NCBI RefSeq assembly: GCF_000003815.2
Contig: NC_049995.1
Span: forward strand, 1,496,091-1,534,986
Direction of reading: 5' to 3'
DNA from: Branchiostoma floridae
Taxonomy: Eukaryota > Chordata > Leptocardii > Amphioxiformes > Branchiostomatidae
Length of the DNA: 38,896 nt
The position numbers and the translations under genes were made by a program. Positions 21,462-32,487 of this stretch are shown here, one piece after another. Within the stretch, counting starts at the first letter, position 1; each line of letters opens with the position of its first letter. Below the pieces are notes generated by a model, which was not told where the DNA came from, did no database searches, and was given only the letters and a program-made list of their open reading frames with translations.

Positions 21462-22315
21462 CAGTCAAACCTGTATAAGCAGCCACCTTTGCATATCGGC
21501 CACCTGGCCATGGTGGCCACTTTTTGTCGGTCCCTTGGATTCGTAATGATTAAGAGAGAGGCTCAGCGGCCACCTGTCCAACGCGGCCACGGCCACACGA
21601 TTTCCGGTCCCACGGATACAGAAACACTGCCGATTATGGCCAAGCGGACGGCTGGTCCGCACGCATTCGGCCATACAGCAGCCGTATTTACAACCTCTTT
21701 ATCTTCAAAAGAAAACTGCCTTCCTCCCGACAAACGAGGCCATATAAGGTCAACAGACGACACCATTATTGCGGAGGTAAATCGTGGCAAAGTTACGTTC
21801 TAATACACTATCGCTGAGGATAATTAACCTTACAAAACATTCTAAATAAATTGTTACACTTGTAAATGATAGGAACGTCAGACTAGGGTGGATTTATTCT
21901 TACATTTATCAAGAGACAAGTCTAAAATGACAAACTTTTCTTGTGAGTACCACATTAGCATAATGTGGGAATCTGACGTGCGAACGTGAGCGGGAACACA
22001 TGGACGGCGAAGTATCAAACTCGGATCCAAGCCGATTCCAGGTCAAAGAAATATGACTATACCGGTCTCTTCAGACAATATCAACTGTAGAACATTTAAA
22101 ACTTGTTATAGCTTTTGTTTTCTTAATACAGTGTAAAAATCATTGCAGTACATATACAGTACTGTATTATGTGAATAAAGATCAATGGTTACTCAAACCA
22201 TGTGTAATTTATTGCTTGTGGTGAATTAATCAGCATATTCTCTATAGTGGCCACCTCTCTATAGTGGACAATTTTGACCAGTCCCTTCAGTGGCCGATAT
22301 AGACAGGTTTGACTG
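21462..22315. mobile_element. Pogo/Tigger-like non-autonomous transposon, TA target site
   Basis: It starts CAGTCAAACCTGTATAAG at 21462 and ends CAGGTTTGACTG at 22315, with TA at 21460-21461 and 22316-22317. Terminal CAGTCAAACCT plus 'agcggccac' subterminal text is typical of pogo/Tigger ends. Several GGCCAC words recur near both ends. No transposase frame is present in the 854 bp. Confidence 0.78.
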
Positions 22316-22319
22316 TACA

Positions 22320-22620
22320 TGCCAAATATCATCTAAATTTGTCGTTCCCTTGTCCAGTTATCCTCCTTAGAAGATTTTGAGAATGACGTCCCTGCAGTTC
22401 CAGAGCAACCTGCTAGGGGACCCAAACATACCCACTTTTGTATTCTTTACGTCACAAGCTATCTGCCACAAAAAAATCAAGACCATACCACATCCAGGTC
22501 AAAAGATACAAAAAACGGAATATCTGCTGCAGTACCAAGGTCACATACCAGGGGGCCCAAAACTCCATTTTTCATGGAGATGAGATGATATCTGGCCAAT
22601 CACTCATTTTCCAACAGGCC
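22320..22620 (+). repeat. Dispersed repeat family A copy
   Basis: Adjacent to the pogo-like element. It carries 'agttatcctccttagaagattttga', 'cctgctaggggacccaaac' and 'gggggcccaaaact'. Confidence 0.55.
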
Positions 22621-23427
22621 TAGCTATACATGTAGAGTAACATCTGGGGTAACAAAAGGTGTTGTTAAGAACCCAAAATGAAGAGTGTAATTCTGCACCC
22701 AGAATTGCACTGCACTGGACATAAAATGGGAGAAAGCATCAGAAATTTTGTTGGGTCTAATCTAACAAGATGATGCCAAGACTGTCTACTAACTGATGTA
22801 AATAAGCCCTGTTGTGCGGGTTCTGACCCTAGCCTCAGGAAAAATGCCCTGGTCAGTTCCACCCAATTACCTCAGCTATTATCCCTCCCTGGGATTCCCA
22901 GGGGAAACCTTCAGCTGAAGGGAAAAACTACTGTAGATGCCATTGCATTTAGTGGTACTGCCACTTGTACTTTCATGTACACCACTGTCATTACCTCACC
23001 TGTGTCTGCAGACTACAGAGTTCTTACCTCCTCCTAGTCCTACCTCAGCAGTGTAGAGTTCTTAGTCTTACCTCATCTGACTGGGACTTGCCCCAAATCA
23101 GGGGTGCGTATTTTTGATTGGGGTGCAAAAATATGGTACAAGCCTGCATCATGTGATAAGGAAGAGAAGTGGGAAATCAAAACATCATACAAGTGATATG
23201 ACCACCTTACAGACAAGATATCCATTTCTGAAGTTGACATAATGACCAGCAATGTCTAATGGCATAATATACAACTTTCAGCACTGTCCCACACATGGTG
23301 TTTTCAGACCTGCTGAAGGATATACTGATGGGAAAGTTCTTCTGCCAAGCTTTAATTCAAACCAGCAGATTGACCTGCAGCAGGGTGAGCTTAATTAGGT
23401 CATTTTCAGGCTGAGCTCAGGTGCTGC

Positions 23428-23630
23428 ATGTGTCAGAATGCAGACTATGTGCCCAGCGCTACAGGGGTGTGTCAGCTCATATCAACAGCAGTGTGGAGTG
23501 GCCATGATAGATGTGTTTCTACAGGAGACCACTGGGTCAGTGCAGGAGGTGATGAGGATGAGACCAGACAGTTCACACACCTCCAGCCCAGCCATCACTC
23601 CACCTGCTGCAACATCATGGAGTCGGCCGG
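23428..23630 (+). other. Possible coding exon, unassigned
   Basis: This GC-richer island has two overlapping plus-strand frames, and the frame from 23438 (CVSSYQQQCGVAMIDVFLQE) looks the more protein-like. An acceptor-like CATGTGTCAG| lies just upstream, but no good donor follows and the frame runs into a hairpin at 23630. I could not link it to any gene. Confidence 0.2.
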
Positions 23631-23676
23631 CCAGAAAAAACATTATCCTCACCACCAAGGATAATGTTTTTTCTGG
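23627..23676. repeat. Hairpin, 21-bp perfect stem
   Basis: GGCCAGAAAAAACATTATCC and its exact complement are separated by an 8-base CACCACCA-type loop. It could be transcribed as a small hairpin RNA or be a minimal foldback insertion; nothing else identifies it. Confidence 0.75.
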
Positions 23677-23732
23677 CCTGCCAACTCCCCTAGCGTACTA
23701 TTGACTCTATTTGTCCAATTTCTACCGATTTC

Positions 23733-23799
23733 TACCGGGGCTCCTTACACTCGCTTTTAGGGTAGCAAGTGTAAGGAGCCCCAGTAGAAATCAGATGGT
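23733..23799. repeat. Hairpin, ~28-bp stem
   Basis: GATTTCTACCGGGGCTCCTT with ACACT is followed about 18 bases later by its complement (AGTGTAAGGAGCCCC, one mismatch, TAGAAATC). It lies 60 bp from the previous hairpin. Short MITE remnant and small-RNA precursor are both possible. Confidence 0.7.
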
Positions 23800-24189
23800 A
23801 CCCAGGCTAGACTGCTCATTCTCTCAGTCAAAATTAGAACCCATAGAAGCAATTATAAGCAATATCATCTTTTCTTGCCTATGTTTCATCATACCCGAAA
23901 CAATGACAAATACCGTATTTTCTTGAATAAAGTAGGCATCTTAAACTTTTCTAAATTGAAAAGTTGTTGCCAAAGTTGGGGTGTGTACTTATTTCACTGA
24001 TAAATGGTAATAGAGCCTAAAATAAAGCAAGGTGGAACTACGTTTCTAGGAACTTCCGAAGGTTTTGAAACATGTATTTTGTGTTGTCTTGACTTGGTGT
24101 TGTTTTACCAAAGGAACTGTCTTAGCATGATTCAAGGAAAGCACTGTAGTGCAGTCTACCTAAATACCTCAAATGGCTCTTATAATTTA

Positions 24190-24345
24190 TATGTAGTGTA
24201 TATGGGGCAACAACCTTGTGTGGCACTGAATACATTGCTTAATATGCATTTATGAATTCAAACAAACAGCAAGTCCTAAGTATTTAACATTATTTGGAGT
24301 TATCCTGCCGGTTTCAAGATTGAAAAAATGTCAGGCTGTTCAGTC
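24190..24345 (+). mobile_element. Fragment related to the mariner-type foldback element
   Basis: 'tatggggcaacaaccttgtgtg', 'catttatgaattc' and 'ccggtttcaagat' match one arm of the inverted repeat inside the element at 4287-5804. No opposite arm is present. Confidence 0.6.
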
Positions 24346-24772
24346 CACAGATGACAGTAAGATAAACTGTGCTGTGGGTGCTGTTGGCTATAGATTACAG
24401 TATAGCACAAATCTATCATCAAGTCTCATAAAGTCATGTTTGAGGTCGTTTGAGGTGTTATGATAGACCCCTGTGTTGCCTACAGATACCAGCCTCCATA
24501 TACAGTATAGATTGAAATACAAGAATATTTGGTTTTTGCTGTGTCTCTGTGTCTCCTCCTGCTAAATGTTTGGACAGATTCAACATTTTCATTTTGGGGC
24601 CAAATGAGCTGAAATTTGGCATGAAGGTACAGATAGCAAATCCCCACAGCTATTTTTAAAAAATCTTTGACTGCTTGATTTTTGACAGAAGCCTTGCAAA
24701 TTACTTCTTAAGGTTTTTCTGGTCATTTTGAACTGTGTATTTTGAGCCCCTATTCCCTGGTATTACAAGCTG

Positions 24773-25948
24773 ATATATATGTCACAGGAGAGATGTCGAT
24801 CCAGTAGAATCATCGATTCTCCTAGGAGAGATCTCGATCGGAGCTGGTCCTAGGGCCAGCTCCAATCGGGGTCTCTCCTAGGAGAATCGACGATTCTACT
24901 AGTATAGATTGCGATCGGGATCTCTCCTAGGGCCAACTCCGATCCAAACTCAAATGATGCTAAGATGTTGGAAACAGACTGCGATCGGGATCTCTCCTAG
25001 GAAAATCAGCGATTCTACTAGGAGAGACCCCGATCGGAGTTGGCCCTAGGACCAGCTCCGATCCAAACTCAAATGATACTAAGATATAGGAAACANNNNN
25101 NNNNNNNNNNNNNNNNNNNNNNNNNNNNNNNNNNNNNNNNNNNNNNNNNNNNNNNNNNNNNNNNNNNNNNNNNNNNNNNNNNNNNNNNNNNNNNNNNNNN
25201 NNNNNNNNNNNNNNNNNNNNNNNNNNNNNNNNNNNNNNNNNNNNNNNNNNNNNNNNNNNNNNNNNNNNNNNNNNNNNNNNNNNNNNNNNNNNNNNNNNNN
25301 NNNNNNNNNNNNNNNNNNNNNNNNNNNNNNNNNNNNNNNNNNNNNNNNNNNNNNNNNNNNNNNNNNNNNNNNNNNNNNNNNNNNNNNNNNNNNNNNNNNN
25401 NNNNNNNNNNNNNNNNNNNNNNNNNNNNNNNNNNNNNNNNNNNNNNNNNNNNNNNNNNNNNNNNNNNNNNNNNNNNNNNNNNNNNNNNNNNNNNNNNNNN
25501 NNNNNNNNNNNNNNNNNNNNNNNNNNNNNNNNNNNNNNNNNNNNNNNNNNNNNNNNNNNNNNNNNNNNNNNNNNNNNNNNNNNNNNNNNNNNNNNNNNNN
25601 NNNNNNNNNNNNNNNNNNNNNNNNNNNNNNNNNATCTCTTAGTATCATTGGAGTTTGGATCGGAGCTGGTCCTAGGGCCAACTCCAATCAGGGTCTCTCC
25701 TAGTAGAATCACCGATTCTCCTAGGAGAGATCCCGATCGCAGTCTGTTTCCAATATCTTAGCATCATTTGAGTTTGGATCGGAGTTGGCCCTAGGAGAGA
25801 CCCTGATCGCAATCTATACTAGTAGAATCGTTGATTCTCCTAGGAGAGACCCCGATTGGAGCTGGCCCTAGGACCAGCTCCGATCGAGATCTCTCCTAGG
25901 ATAATCGATGATTCTACTGGATCGACATCTCTCCTGTGACATATATAT
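24773..25948. repeat. ~1.2-kb multi-scale palindrome (CCTAGG/GATCG element) with central gap
   Basis: The outer ends (ATATATATGTCACAGGAGAG at 24773) are exactly inverted at 25948. Each arm of about 315 bp is itself built from alternating short palindromes: GGAGCTGGYCCTAGGRCC-type blocks, GAATCGNCGATTC blocks, and TCTCTCCTAGGAGAGA joined to CGATCG. An 'aaactcaaatgatnctaagat' spacer occurs twice per arm in matching orientation. The centre is 538 N, as expected where assembly fails on a long inverted repeat. Long masked frames across it are artefacts of the gap. It could be a foldback transposon; no transposase or clear target duplication is seen. Confidence 0.85.
25096..25633. other. Assembly gap (538 N) at palindrome centre
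   Basis: Unsequenced bases between the two arms of the palindrome. The same 'tcggagctggtcctaggg' type text resumes in inverted orientation on the right. Confidence 0.95.
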
Positions 25949-25954
25949 GAATGT

Positions 25955-25981
25955 CCTAAGAAAATGAAATTTTCTTAGGAC
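25955..25981. repeat. Short perfect hairpin beside the palindrome
   Basis: TCCTAAGAAAAT, a three-base centre, and ATTTTCTTAGGA form a perfect inverted repeat just outside the large palindrome. Confidence 0.7.
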
Positions 25982-25984
25982 TTT

Positions 25985-27030
25985 CATTAACTTTTTGCAT
26001 ACACCAAATCAGAAATTAGTTACTGTAGGATTTTCCGCCATTTCTTTTATTTTTGGCTCCTATACCCTTGAATTAAAAACTAACGAGTTGACCTTGGGAC
26101 CCAACACTATATATATAAGGACAGGAAAAGGCAAATCAAGGACAAACCTGAACCTACTACCAGTAACATAGAGCCAACCCTACTGCATGTCCCTTTGAAA
26201 CAGTTTGCCTGTGGACATCGTGGATGCAAAATGTAAACCGTATACATTACGATCTTGGTCGGATGTAAGTACATGCGGATACATCCATATTAATTTTTGC
26301 ATCATAAACGGGGCCTAATTTACATAAGAGTGGACAAGACATTACACCGTCATTTCAGGGGAAACCAGCAATGGTGCTGGATGCAAAAGGCAAGGACATG
26401 TGTAATGATGGTGCAGAAGTTTGTTAACCATGCCTGGATAGGTCACCTGCTCCCACTAACTAAGTAGTAACACAGAGCAATCCTCTCCTTATTACTGCCA
26501 ACCAGCCAATTTCAGGTAATTCATTTCGGATTTTCATACTGGGACTATTTGAAAGAACAACACACCACAGAGGGACCCCTGGAGCTTTCTCCCTCTCTGC
26601 ACTTGAACTCATTACTGTGGGTTCATATTGGTCCTAATGTGGCCCAAATGTCTGCATGTTGGGGTTGGGAGGTGCGCCTGGAGCTAATATTGAGGCAGAA
26701 ACTTGAGGGGTCTGGAATGGCTTTGCAGTTGCTCACAGTCCCTTTGAAAGTAAATCTGCCATGAATTGCAGATTCTCAATCTGACCTTTTCTAAGTTCTA
26801 CCAATAATGATGGAAGTATTTTTCCTTCACACCTACTACTACTAGTTACAATGAAAGTAATTCCCTGTAACGAATGAATGGATGAAGACCTTTATTAATA
26901 TTGCACATTTTTGCCCGACTTGGCTATGTACAGGTCGCCTGGTAACAATTATAAACATGTAACATTACGTTTTTGTAACAATTATGTTAACAACCACATG
27001 CAATCATATACGTCACAGTAGAGATTACAA
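25985..27030. other. Intergenic; nothing recognised
   Basis: A plus-strand frame at 26549-26764 has no recognisable domain. Its body is GC-richer than its surroundings and a GTAAAT donor-like site lies at its end, but there is no convincing acceptor. Confidence 0.35.
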
Positions 27031-27034
27031 TTCA

Positions 27035-27150
27035 AAACAGATCGCGATCAGAGTTTGTCCTAGGACAGTGATCGGGATCTGTCCTAGGGCAAACTGCTAT
27101 TGTATTAGGACAATCTCCAACTCTACTAGGAGAAATTCTGATTAGATCAA
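27035..27150. repeat. Fragment of the CCTAGG/GATCG palindrome family
   Basis: 'gatcgcgatcagagtttgtcctaggacag', 'gatctgtcctaggg' and 'caatctccaactctactaggaga' reproduce the block order of the element at 24773-25948 with more divergence. Confidence 0.7.
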
Positions 27151-27159
27151 AATGTAATG

Positions 27160-28510
27160 AATCACTGTACAACTAACATATTATCTAGCTAGCGCAATTA
27201 CCCCCTATGTGCCGCGCGGAAAACGAATCCCACGCCTTGCGGGCTGCGATCGGCCAACTGAAAAAATCTGAAAAACAAATTTAATACTCACAATCACCAA
27301 ATTTCTTTGTGATTTTTAAGCAATATCTTATCTCTTTGTGTATTAAATTTCTCTTAATAATAAGTTACCCATGGTGAGTTAGAGCATGATTAACAGGCAG
27401 GTACACCCGGCCGGCGAGCTACGCCCGCGGCGGGCACCATTTATGCCGAACGCAAATATGCTTTCCAAACTTTGACCCTGTTTCTGACAGATATAGTGAG
27501 GATTATGGTCCATGGAAACGGCATGAATGCATTATAGAGACTCTGAGCTTTATTTTGGTGGGTGCTGCCAATTTCTATGTGCAAGGTAAGCCTATTTATG
27601 ACTATTTTAAAAACTTTGACAATATATAATTATAATAGAATTAAAATATCTATTTGCGGCACCAGACATAGCATAGAACATCTTCTAAGCATCATGATCT
27701 ATAGCATTTATGTTGGAATATACACGGGATTAGCTACTTTCCGTGCTGTTCTATGGCGGGAAGCGGACAATGGGAGGGGGCGTGGCAAACATAGTAGCGT
27801 GACTTGTTACAAGTTTTCGTCTTGGGAATAAGTTAAATTCATGCATACCATGAAGCTAGATGGGATTTAGTTTTCAGAATCTTGTCTGATATCTCTTGGG
27901 AGGCCATTTAAGGTCTCATTGATGTATTACTCCGAGTGGGTACCCTAAAAGAGATCCGAGCCCCAAAGTAAACGGCTGCATGGACGTGTGTTTTTAGCGG
28001 TGAGAAATTCCCTTTTAGCCAGCGGAACTGATCTCAAAAGTTAGATTGGTGAAAGCTTGTTTGTAACTGAAGAAATGAGCAGGTAAAGTTTTGCAGCCTC
28101 GCGCAAGATCAGAGGTACACAGTCCTGGGTTCTGAGTGGTGCGGTTGTACACTAAAAGTGAAAAAGTGGGGAAAGCCTTTTGTGGGGATTGACTAATCGT
28201 AGTTTGTAATTGCTATGAAAAAAAGAACCTATGTATAGTTGACGTTGGCAATTTTTTTCCCACGATATAGGGTAAATGTGCTTAACATAGAATAAAAAAT
28301 CTGCAAAAATTACAAGTAGCTTCATTATGTAAACCACCCATGTAAAACACGTTTTATAACATAGAAGTCTATGGGAAGAAGAAACTCATGATCGAGACCT
28401 TAATATGTGTACAATTCTTCCCAGCACTGAGGCCTGACTGAGAGAAACCTGTGATGACAGTCAACTTCTCCGTCCAAACTGCACCAGATAAAGGACACAG
28501 AGATAAGTAA
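27160..28510. other. Intergenic; nothing recognised
   Basis: Two GC-rich islands (about 27210-27250 and 27405-27445, with CCGGCCGGCG and CCCGCGGCGGGC) interrupt AT-rich DNA, but no start, splice site or domain accompanies them. The frame at 27562-27831 shows no coding character. Confidence 0.35.
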
Positions 28511-28519
28511 ACATTGGAT

Positions 28520-30290
28520 TGCTTGATTTGCCTAATTAATATGCAAATATGGTAATTATCTCTTAAAAACACTGAGATTATTTCTTAGGACTGCTATTCC
28601 AGGTGTCACTTTGCTTCTATGCGATTTTTGTTGAATATAAAGCATCAAATGAAATACTGAATTAAATACTTTTGACTACATAATATACAAATATGCTAAT
28701 TATCAATTTTTAAAAAATCCTTGAGATTTGATAAAACTTACTGCTGTGCCAGGCCTGTCAAATGTTATGGAGGTTACATTTTCACTAGGGTTTGTCTGTA
28801 AACAAGGTAACTCAAGAACGGCTACATGGATTGCTTTCATACTTGGTGTGTTGGTGAGGTGTGATGAAAGCTGGAAATGATTATCAGATTAGATTTTGGG
28901 CCCCCTAGCGGCTAGGGATGTATGGAGGAGACTACCCTGGATATCAGAGTACAACTTAGCCGGCTAAGGGACTTTACGCCTTCACGCGTGAGGCGTATCT
29001 CCCCGGGCCGGCTAAAGTCGGTTTACGGGGCTATGTTGCTAGCGGCCCGGGAAAGAACCGTAGCCGCGAGCGCTGTTCTCTGGATACCAGGGTAGGAGGA
29101 GACTGGTGCTAGAGGCTACCATGGTCCCCGACCCTCCTGATGAGGATGGGACTAGGTGAGGTGAGGGTGAGCGGCTACCCTTGGTACTGCAGCACAACTT
29201 CCGGTTTTGCTATCTCAAGCTCTAAACAAGCTATGGTCACAAATTGTGAGTATTACATAGCTATTGTGCTCAGGAATAATTGACATAAGTTTGGGCCCCC
29301 TAGCGACATATTTTGGGATAGCAGGGGCATTTTTGTCAAAAACTTCTGAAGTGAATAACTCAAGAAGGGAACAATGAATTTTGATGATTTTTTGTATGTA
29401 GGTACCTTAGACAATGTAGAACAAAATAAAATACTAAATTCAAAATAGGAGTACATTTGCATAATTAATGGGAATAATCTATCATAGTAGTTTTTTCAAT
29501 GTATCTCTTGTCCCAGACATGATATGGTCTTGACATTTTAGTGGTAGATAGCTTTCAGCGTCATGACAAAGTGGGGCGAGTTTCAGCCCCCTAACAATTA
29601 ATTTTGAAACTACAGGGGCATATTTGTCAAGACTTTCCGAAGAGGACAACTGCAGAAAGGAATGACGGATTGACATCATTTTCGGCATGCGGGTATCTTA
29701 GGCAAAGATGTTCATAATGATATAAATGTTATGCAAATGAAAACTTACTTTGCATAATGTGGAAATTACATAATTGCATTGTTTTCAATAACTGGACTTA
29801 AATAAATGTAACACATGTAAATCATGATAGATGGAACAAAAGCAGTTACCAAGTATGCTGTGACAGGCATCAGTTGAATGTAATCTTTGGTTGCTGCATT
29901 GGCGGTACCACAATTATGTATTGTATAACATTCATCTAATTAATAAGTAAATATGCTAGTTACTAATGTAAAAAATCCTTGAGATTATCTATTTGTTAGC
30001 TATGCTGTGCCAGGCGTCAGTTGAATGTAATCTTTTGTTGCTGAAACAATAGAGCAATAAATGGTTACAAGATTCATTGACGATACCAGAATCATGTATT
30101 TTATTTACCTAATTTATATGCAAATATACTAATTACTAATCTTAAAAATCTTATTTTTTTGTTAGCCTTGCTGTGTCGGGTGTCAACTGAACCTGATTTT
30201 TACTGAATGTAGAGGAGCAAATTATTATATCTGCAAAGAGTACACCTATGTATTTACCTAATTAATATGCAAATTACTAATTAAGGAAGA
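28520..30290 (-). repeat. Diverged ~130-160-bp tandem repeat, interrupted by a family A copy
   Basis: Blocks of 'cctaattaatatgcaaatatgctaattac', 'aaaatccttgagatt' and 'gctgtgccaggcgtcagttgaatgtaatct' recur at about 28530, 28680, 29930, 30100 and 30240. An inverted family A copy lies between them (about 28790-29700). Strand is arbitrary. Confidence 0.6.
28934..29094. mobile_element. 161-bp MITE with perfect 10-bp target duplication
   Basis: The ends are ACCCTGGATATCAGAG and CTCTGGATACCAGGGT, inverted with one mismatch plus a trailing A. Identical GGAGGAGACT copies flank it at 28924-28933 and 29095-29104. The interior is GC-rich with its own inverted words (GCCGGCTAA / TTAGCCGGC, ACGCCTTCACGCGTGAGGCG). 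A 9-11 bp duplication suggests the Mutator superfamily; the superfamily is inference. Confidence 0.82.
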
Positions 30291-30750
30291 ATTTCTTATG
30301 AATTTTAAGATCATACTATAGCTTGTAAGCTGACAACAGCAGACGGTTGTATTATCTTGAATGACTGATAAGAATTGTGACACAATAAGCCCTGCAAAAA
30401 TTGCGAACCAATTGTATTTTAATCTTTTCGACACGTAAAATTGGTCTGGGTTTTAAGAGTAGAGTTGTTTTTTTAAGTTGCTTTTGATTCCAATTTCAAG
30501 CAGGTGGTCTGGGTAGGCCACATTATAATGATTTAGTCACGCTTGTGCCGCAGAATCCCCAAAGTCCAGGGTTTAACAAATTACAAGTTACAACATGCAA
30601 CATGATGACAACGCTGGTAAATGTTGTTGAATGAGTTAATGACAGTACCTACCACCTCAGTGTGACACACTTCAGGGTGTTTCAATACTACAACAATAGC
30701 CAGAAACATTTTCGGCTATAATTTGACACAATTATAGTTAGAAATTTGAG

Positions 30751-31939
30751 CGAGGCTATTGACACACCCAGTGTGTCAATAGCCTAAACAGGCTATTGCC
30801 ACACTCAGTGTGTCAATAGCCTAAACAGGCTATTGTCACACTCAGTGTGCCAATAGCCTGTCAGGCTATTGACACACTCAGTGCACTATTTTTTTAAATT
30901 TTGACACTAGAAACCACTAAAATGAGAAAATCTTACGATTATATTTGACAGTCAACACTCTGAAAATACAAATGGCATTCTGTGTCCATCATCAACCCAA
31001 AATACGATCTTTTTCACACGTTTACGGTAAAGGCCGCATGTAGCCAGTCACAAGTATGCAAATGAGCTAACTATATTTAGTACCATGCAAACACAGCATG
31101 TGATCATGTTGGCTCGGTTTTGGAACACATTTTCAGCTGTGTTTACCGACGAATTCCTGCCGTTTGGGAGAATTTGCGGCCTCAAAACTTATATCACAAG
31201 TGAAGCGAAGTTATAGTTACTTGTTTTACCGATATGTTACGAGTACAGCGTAACCGCTAGGATGTTTGGATGACATAGCGGCGGGGAAATCCGCGCCGCT
31301 TCGACCGAAAAAAAACGTGAATTTTGAGCAAAAATACCGCAGAAATATGGTTAGAAAAACCCACACTTTATTATTTCAGGGGTCCCTGGTCCAATTTTAA
31401 AAAAATAATAAGTGTACCGTCCAAAATAAGAACGTAGCGGGTGGATTCTGCCGATCTGAGGCTGAAAAAAGATAAACGTACCTAAACATGAAAATGCAGA
31501 CCAAAAAATTCCAAAGGTGGGTTTTGATGGTTCTGGTCGCAAGACGAAAATATTCTTATATGAAATGGATTTTTTAAAAAGGTAAAAGGACAATTGAAAA
31601 AAAAAAAAGATCCACCGCGGACTCGAACTGGGGTCGGAACTGGTTACAAGGTTTCGAGGATCAACAGTCTCCCCACTACGCTACGGCCATCATAGACACA
31701 GAAGCTGGTATTAACAGGTATCCAACGTAGGGCATAACTTGAATACGTCTGTTCATCCGAAGATTCAACGATTCAAATGTCTAATCTTCCGAACAATGTC
31801 TTATCAACTGTTGCTTGTGTAAAATAATGTCGGGAAAATCATGTTCCAAGCTCTGATTAGCTGGTTAGCATCTCGGTGTGTCAATAGCCTGTTTGGCTAT
31901 GGGCACACTCAAATTTTTTGGCTTGTGTCAATAGCCTCG
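30751..31939. mobile_element. ~1.19-kb element with CGAGGCTATTGACACA ends and palindrome array
   Basis: The left end CGAGGCTATTGACACA (30751) is inverted at the right end (TGTGTCAATAGCCTCG, ends 31939). The left end is followed by three full units and a half unit of a roughly 40-bp palindrome, GGCTATTGACACACTCAGTG and its complement (30752-30890). A partial unit recurs at 31875-31915. The interior has a tRNA-like unit on the minus strand and no transposase. Confidence 0.72.
31609..31690 (-). tRNA. tRNA-like sequence (pol III unit or SINE head)
   Basis: On the minus strand, GGCCGTAGCGTAGTGGGGAG contains an A-box-like TAGCGTAGTGGGG. About 50 bases later AGTTCGAGTCCG matches the B box (GGTTCGANTCC) with one change, and a run of 12 or more T (pol III terminator) follows directly. 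The 5' and 3' ends (GATGG... / ...GGTGGATC) pair poorly as an acceptor stem, so a pseudogene or tRNA-derived SINE head is more likely than a working tRNA. Confidence 0.5.
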
Positions 31940-32042
31940 TATTTATTTATTCATTCATTCACATCTTGTTGTAGTATCGTCCCTTAATCATAAACAGGCC
32001 TTGTTGATCATTTTGTGGGAGGGGAGCGACCCATATGACCCA

Positions 32043-32165
32043 GCTACGGCCGCGTGGCGCGTTGGTTAACACCCGATCCCTCGATCTCGGAAGTTAAGCA
32101 AGTCGCGACGGTCCGGACAGTGCTTGGATGGGAGACCAACCAAGGACGTCCGGATTGCTGTAGCC
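32043..32165 (+). rRNA. 5S rRNA-like head of the SINE (not a host 5S gene)
   Basis: About 120 bp align by eye along the whole of animal 5S rRNA, but with clear differences in the first third (GCGTGGCGCGTTGGTTAAC) and without a T-run terminator. The attached SINE body argues that it is a mobile derivative. Confidence 0.55.
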
Positions 32166-32328
32166 TCACGAAGCTTTCCACGAAATCGTCTTCCGGGAGG
32201 GACGTAAAACGGGGGTCCCGTGCTCGAGGAGGTGCCTCGACCACGTTAATCAGCCTCATTACTCATAATGGGTACCTACTGGCTGGCAAAATACACCTGG
32301 TGATTATTATTATTATTATTATTATAAT
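32043..32328 (+). mobile_element. 5S-rRNA-derived SINE
   Basis: The head (32043-32165) is recognisably 5S rRNA: GCTACGGCC at the start, CCCGATC, GATCTCGGAAGTTAAGCA (box A region), then CTTGGATGGGAGACC (box C) and GCTGTAGC at the end. The body follows (GGGAGGGACGTAAAACGGGG with GTCCCGTG, a sequence I recall as a SINE central domain in several marine animals), then GGTACCTACTGGC and an (ATT)n tail at about 32302-32325. A 5S head, conserved body and short-repeat tail define the SINE3-type class. The internal promoter boxes look intact. Confidence 0.82.
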
Positions 32329-32487
32329 ATGGGGGCCGCCATATTTGCCGTATCATAATTTCGTTGTTGTTGTTTTATTTCCCCTGCCTGTATGTAACGT
32401 TAACATAAAAGATAAACACAAAGTCAAAATCATGTCCTGAGACACATCAGTACTCACCTCCTTACTATCTACCAAGGCGCGAGCGGA

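Noticed and set aside
21465-21803. Opposing open frames of about 70-104 codons
   Set aside because: They lie inside the pogo-like element's left end and come from GGCCAC repeats; neither resembles a transposase.
24960-25712. Long open frames (200-250 codons) across the palindrome
   Set aside because: Most of their length is N; the flanking residues are translations of palindromic repeat on both strands.
26549-26764. 71-codon plus-strand frame
   Set aside because: A donor-like GTAAAT follows but there is no convincing acceptor, domain or phase partner.
32054-32440. 128-codon plus-strand frame
   Set aside because: It is a translation of the 5S-derived SINE and its ATT tail.
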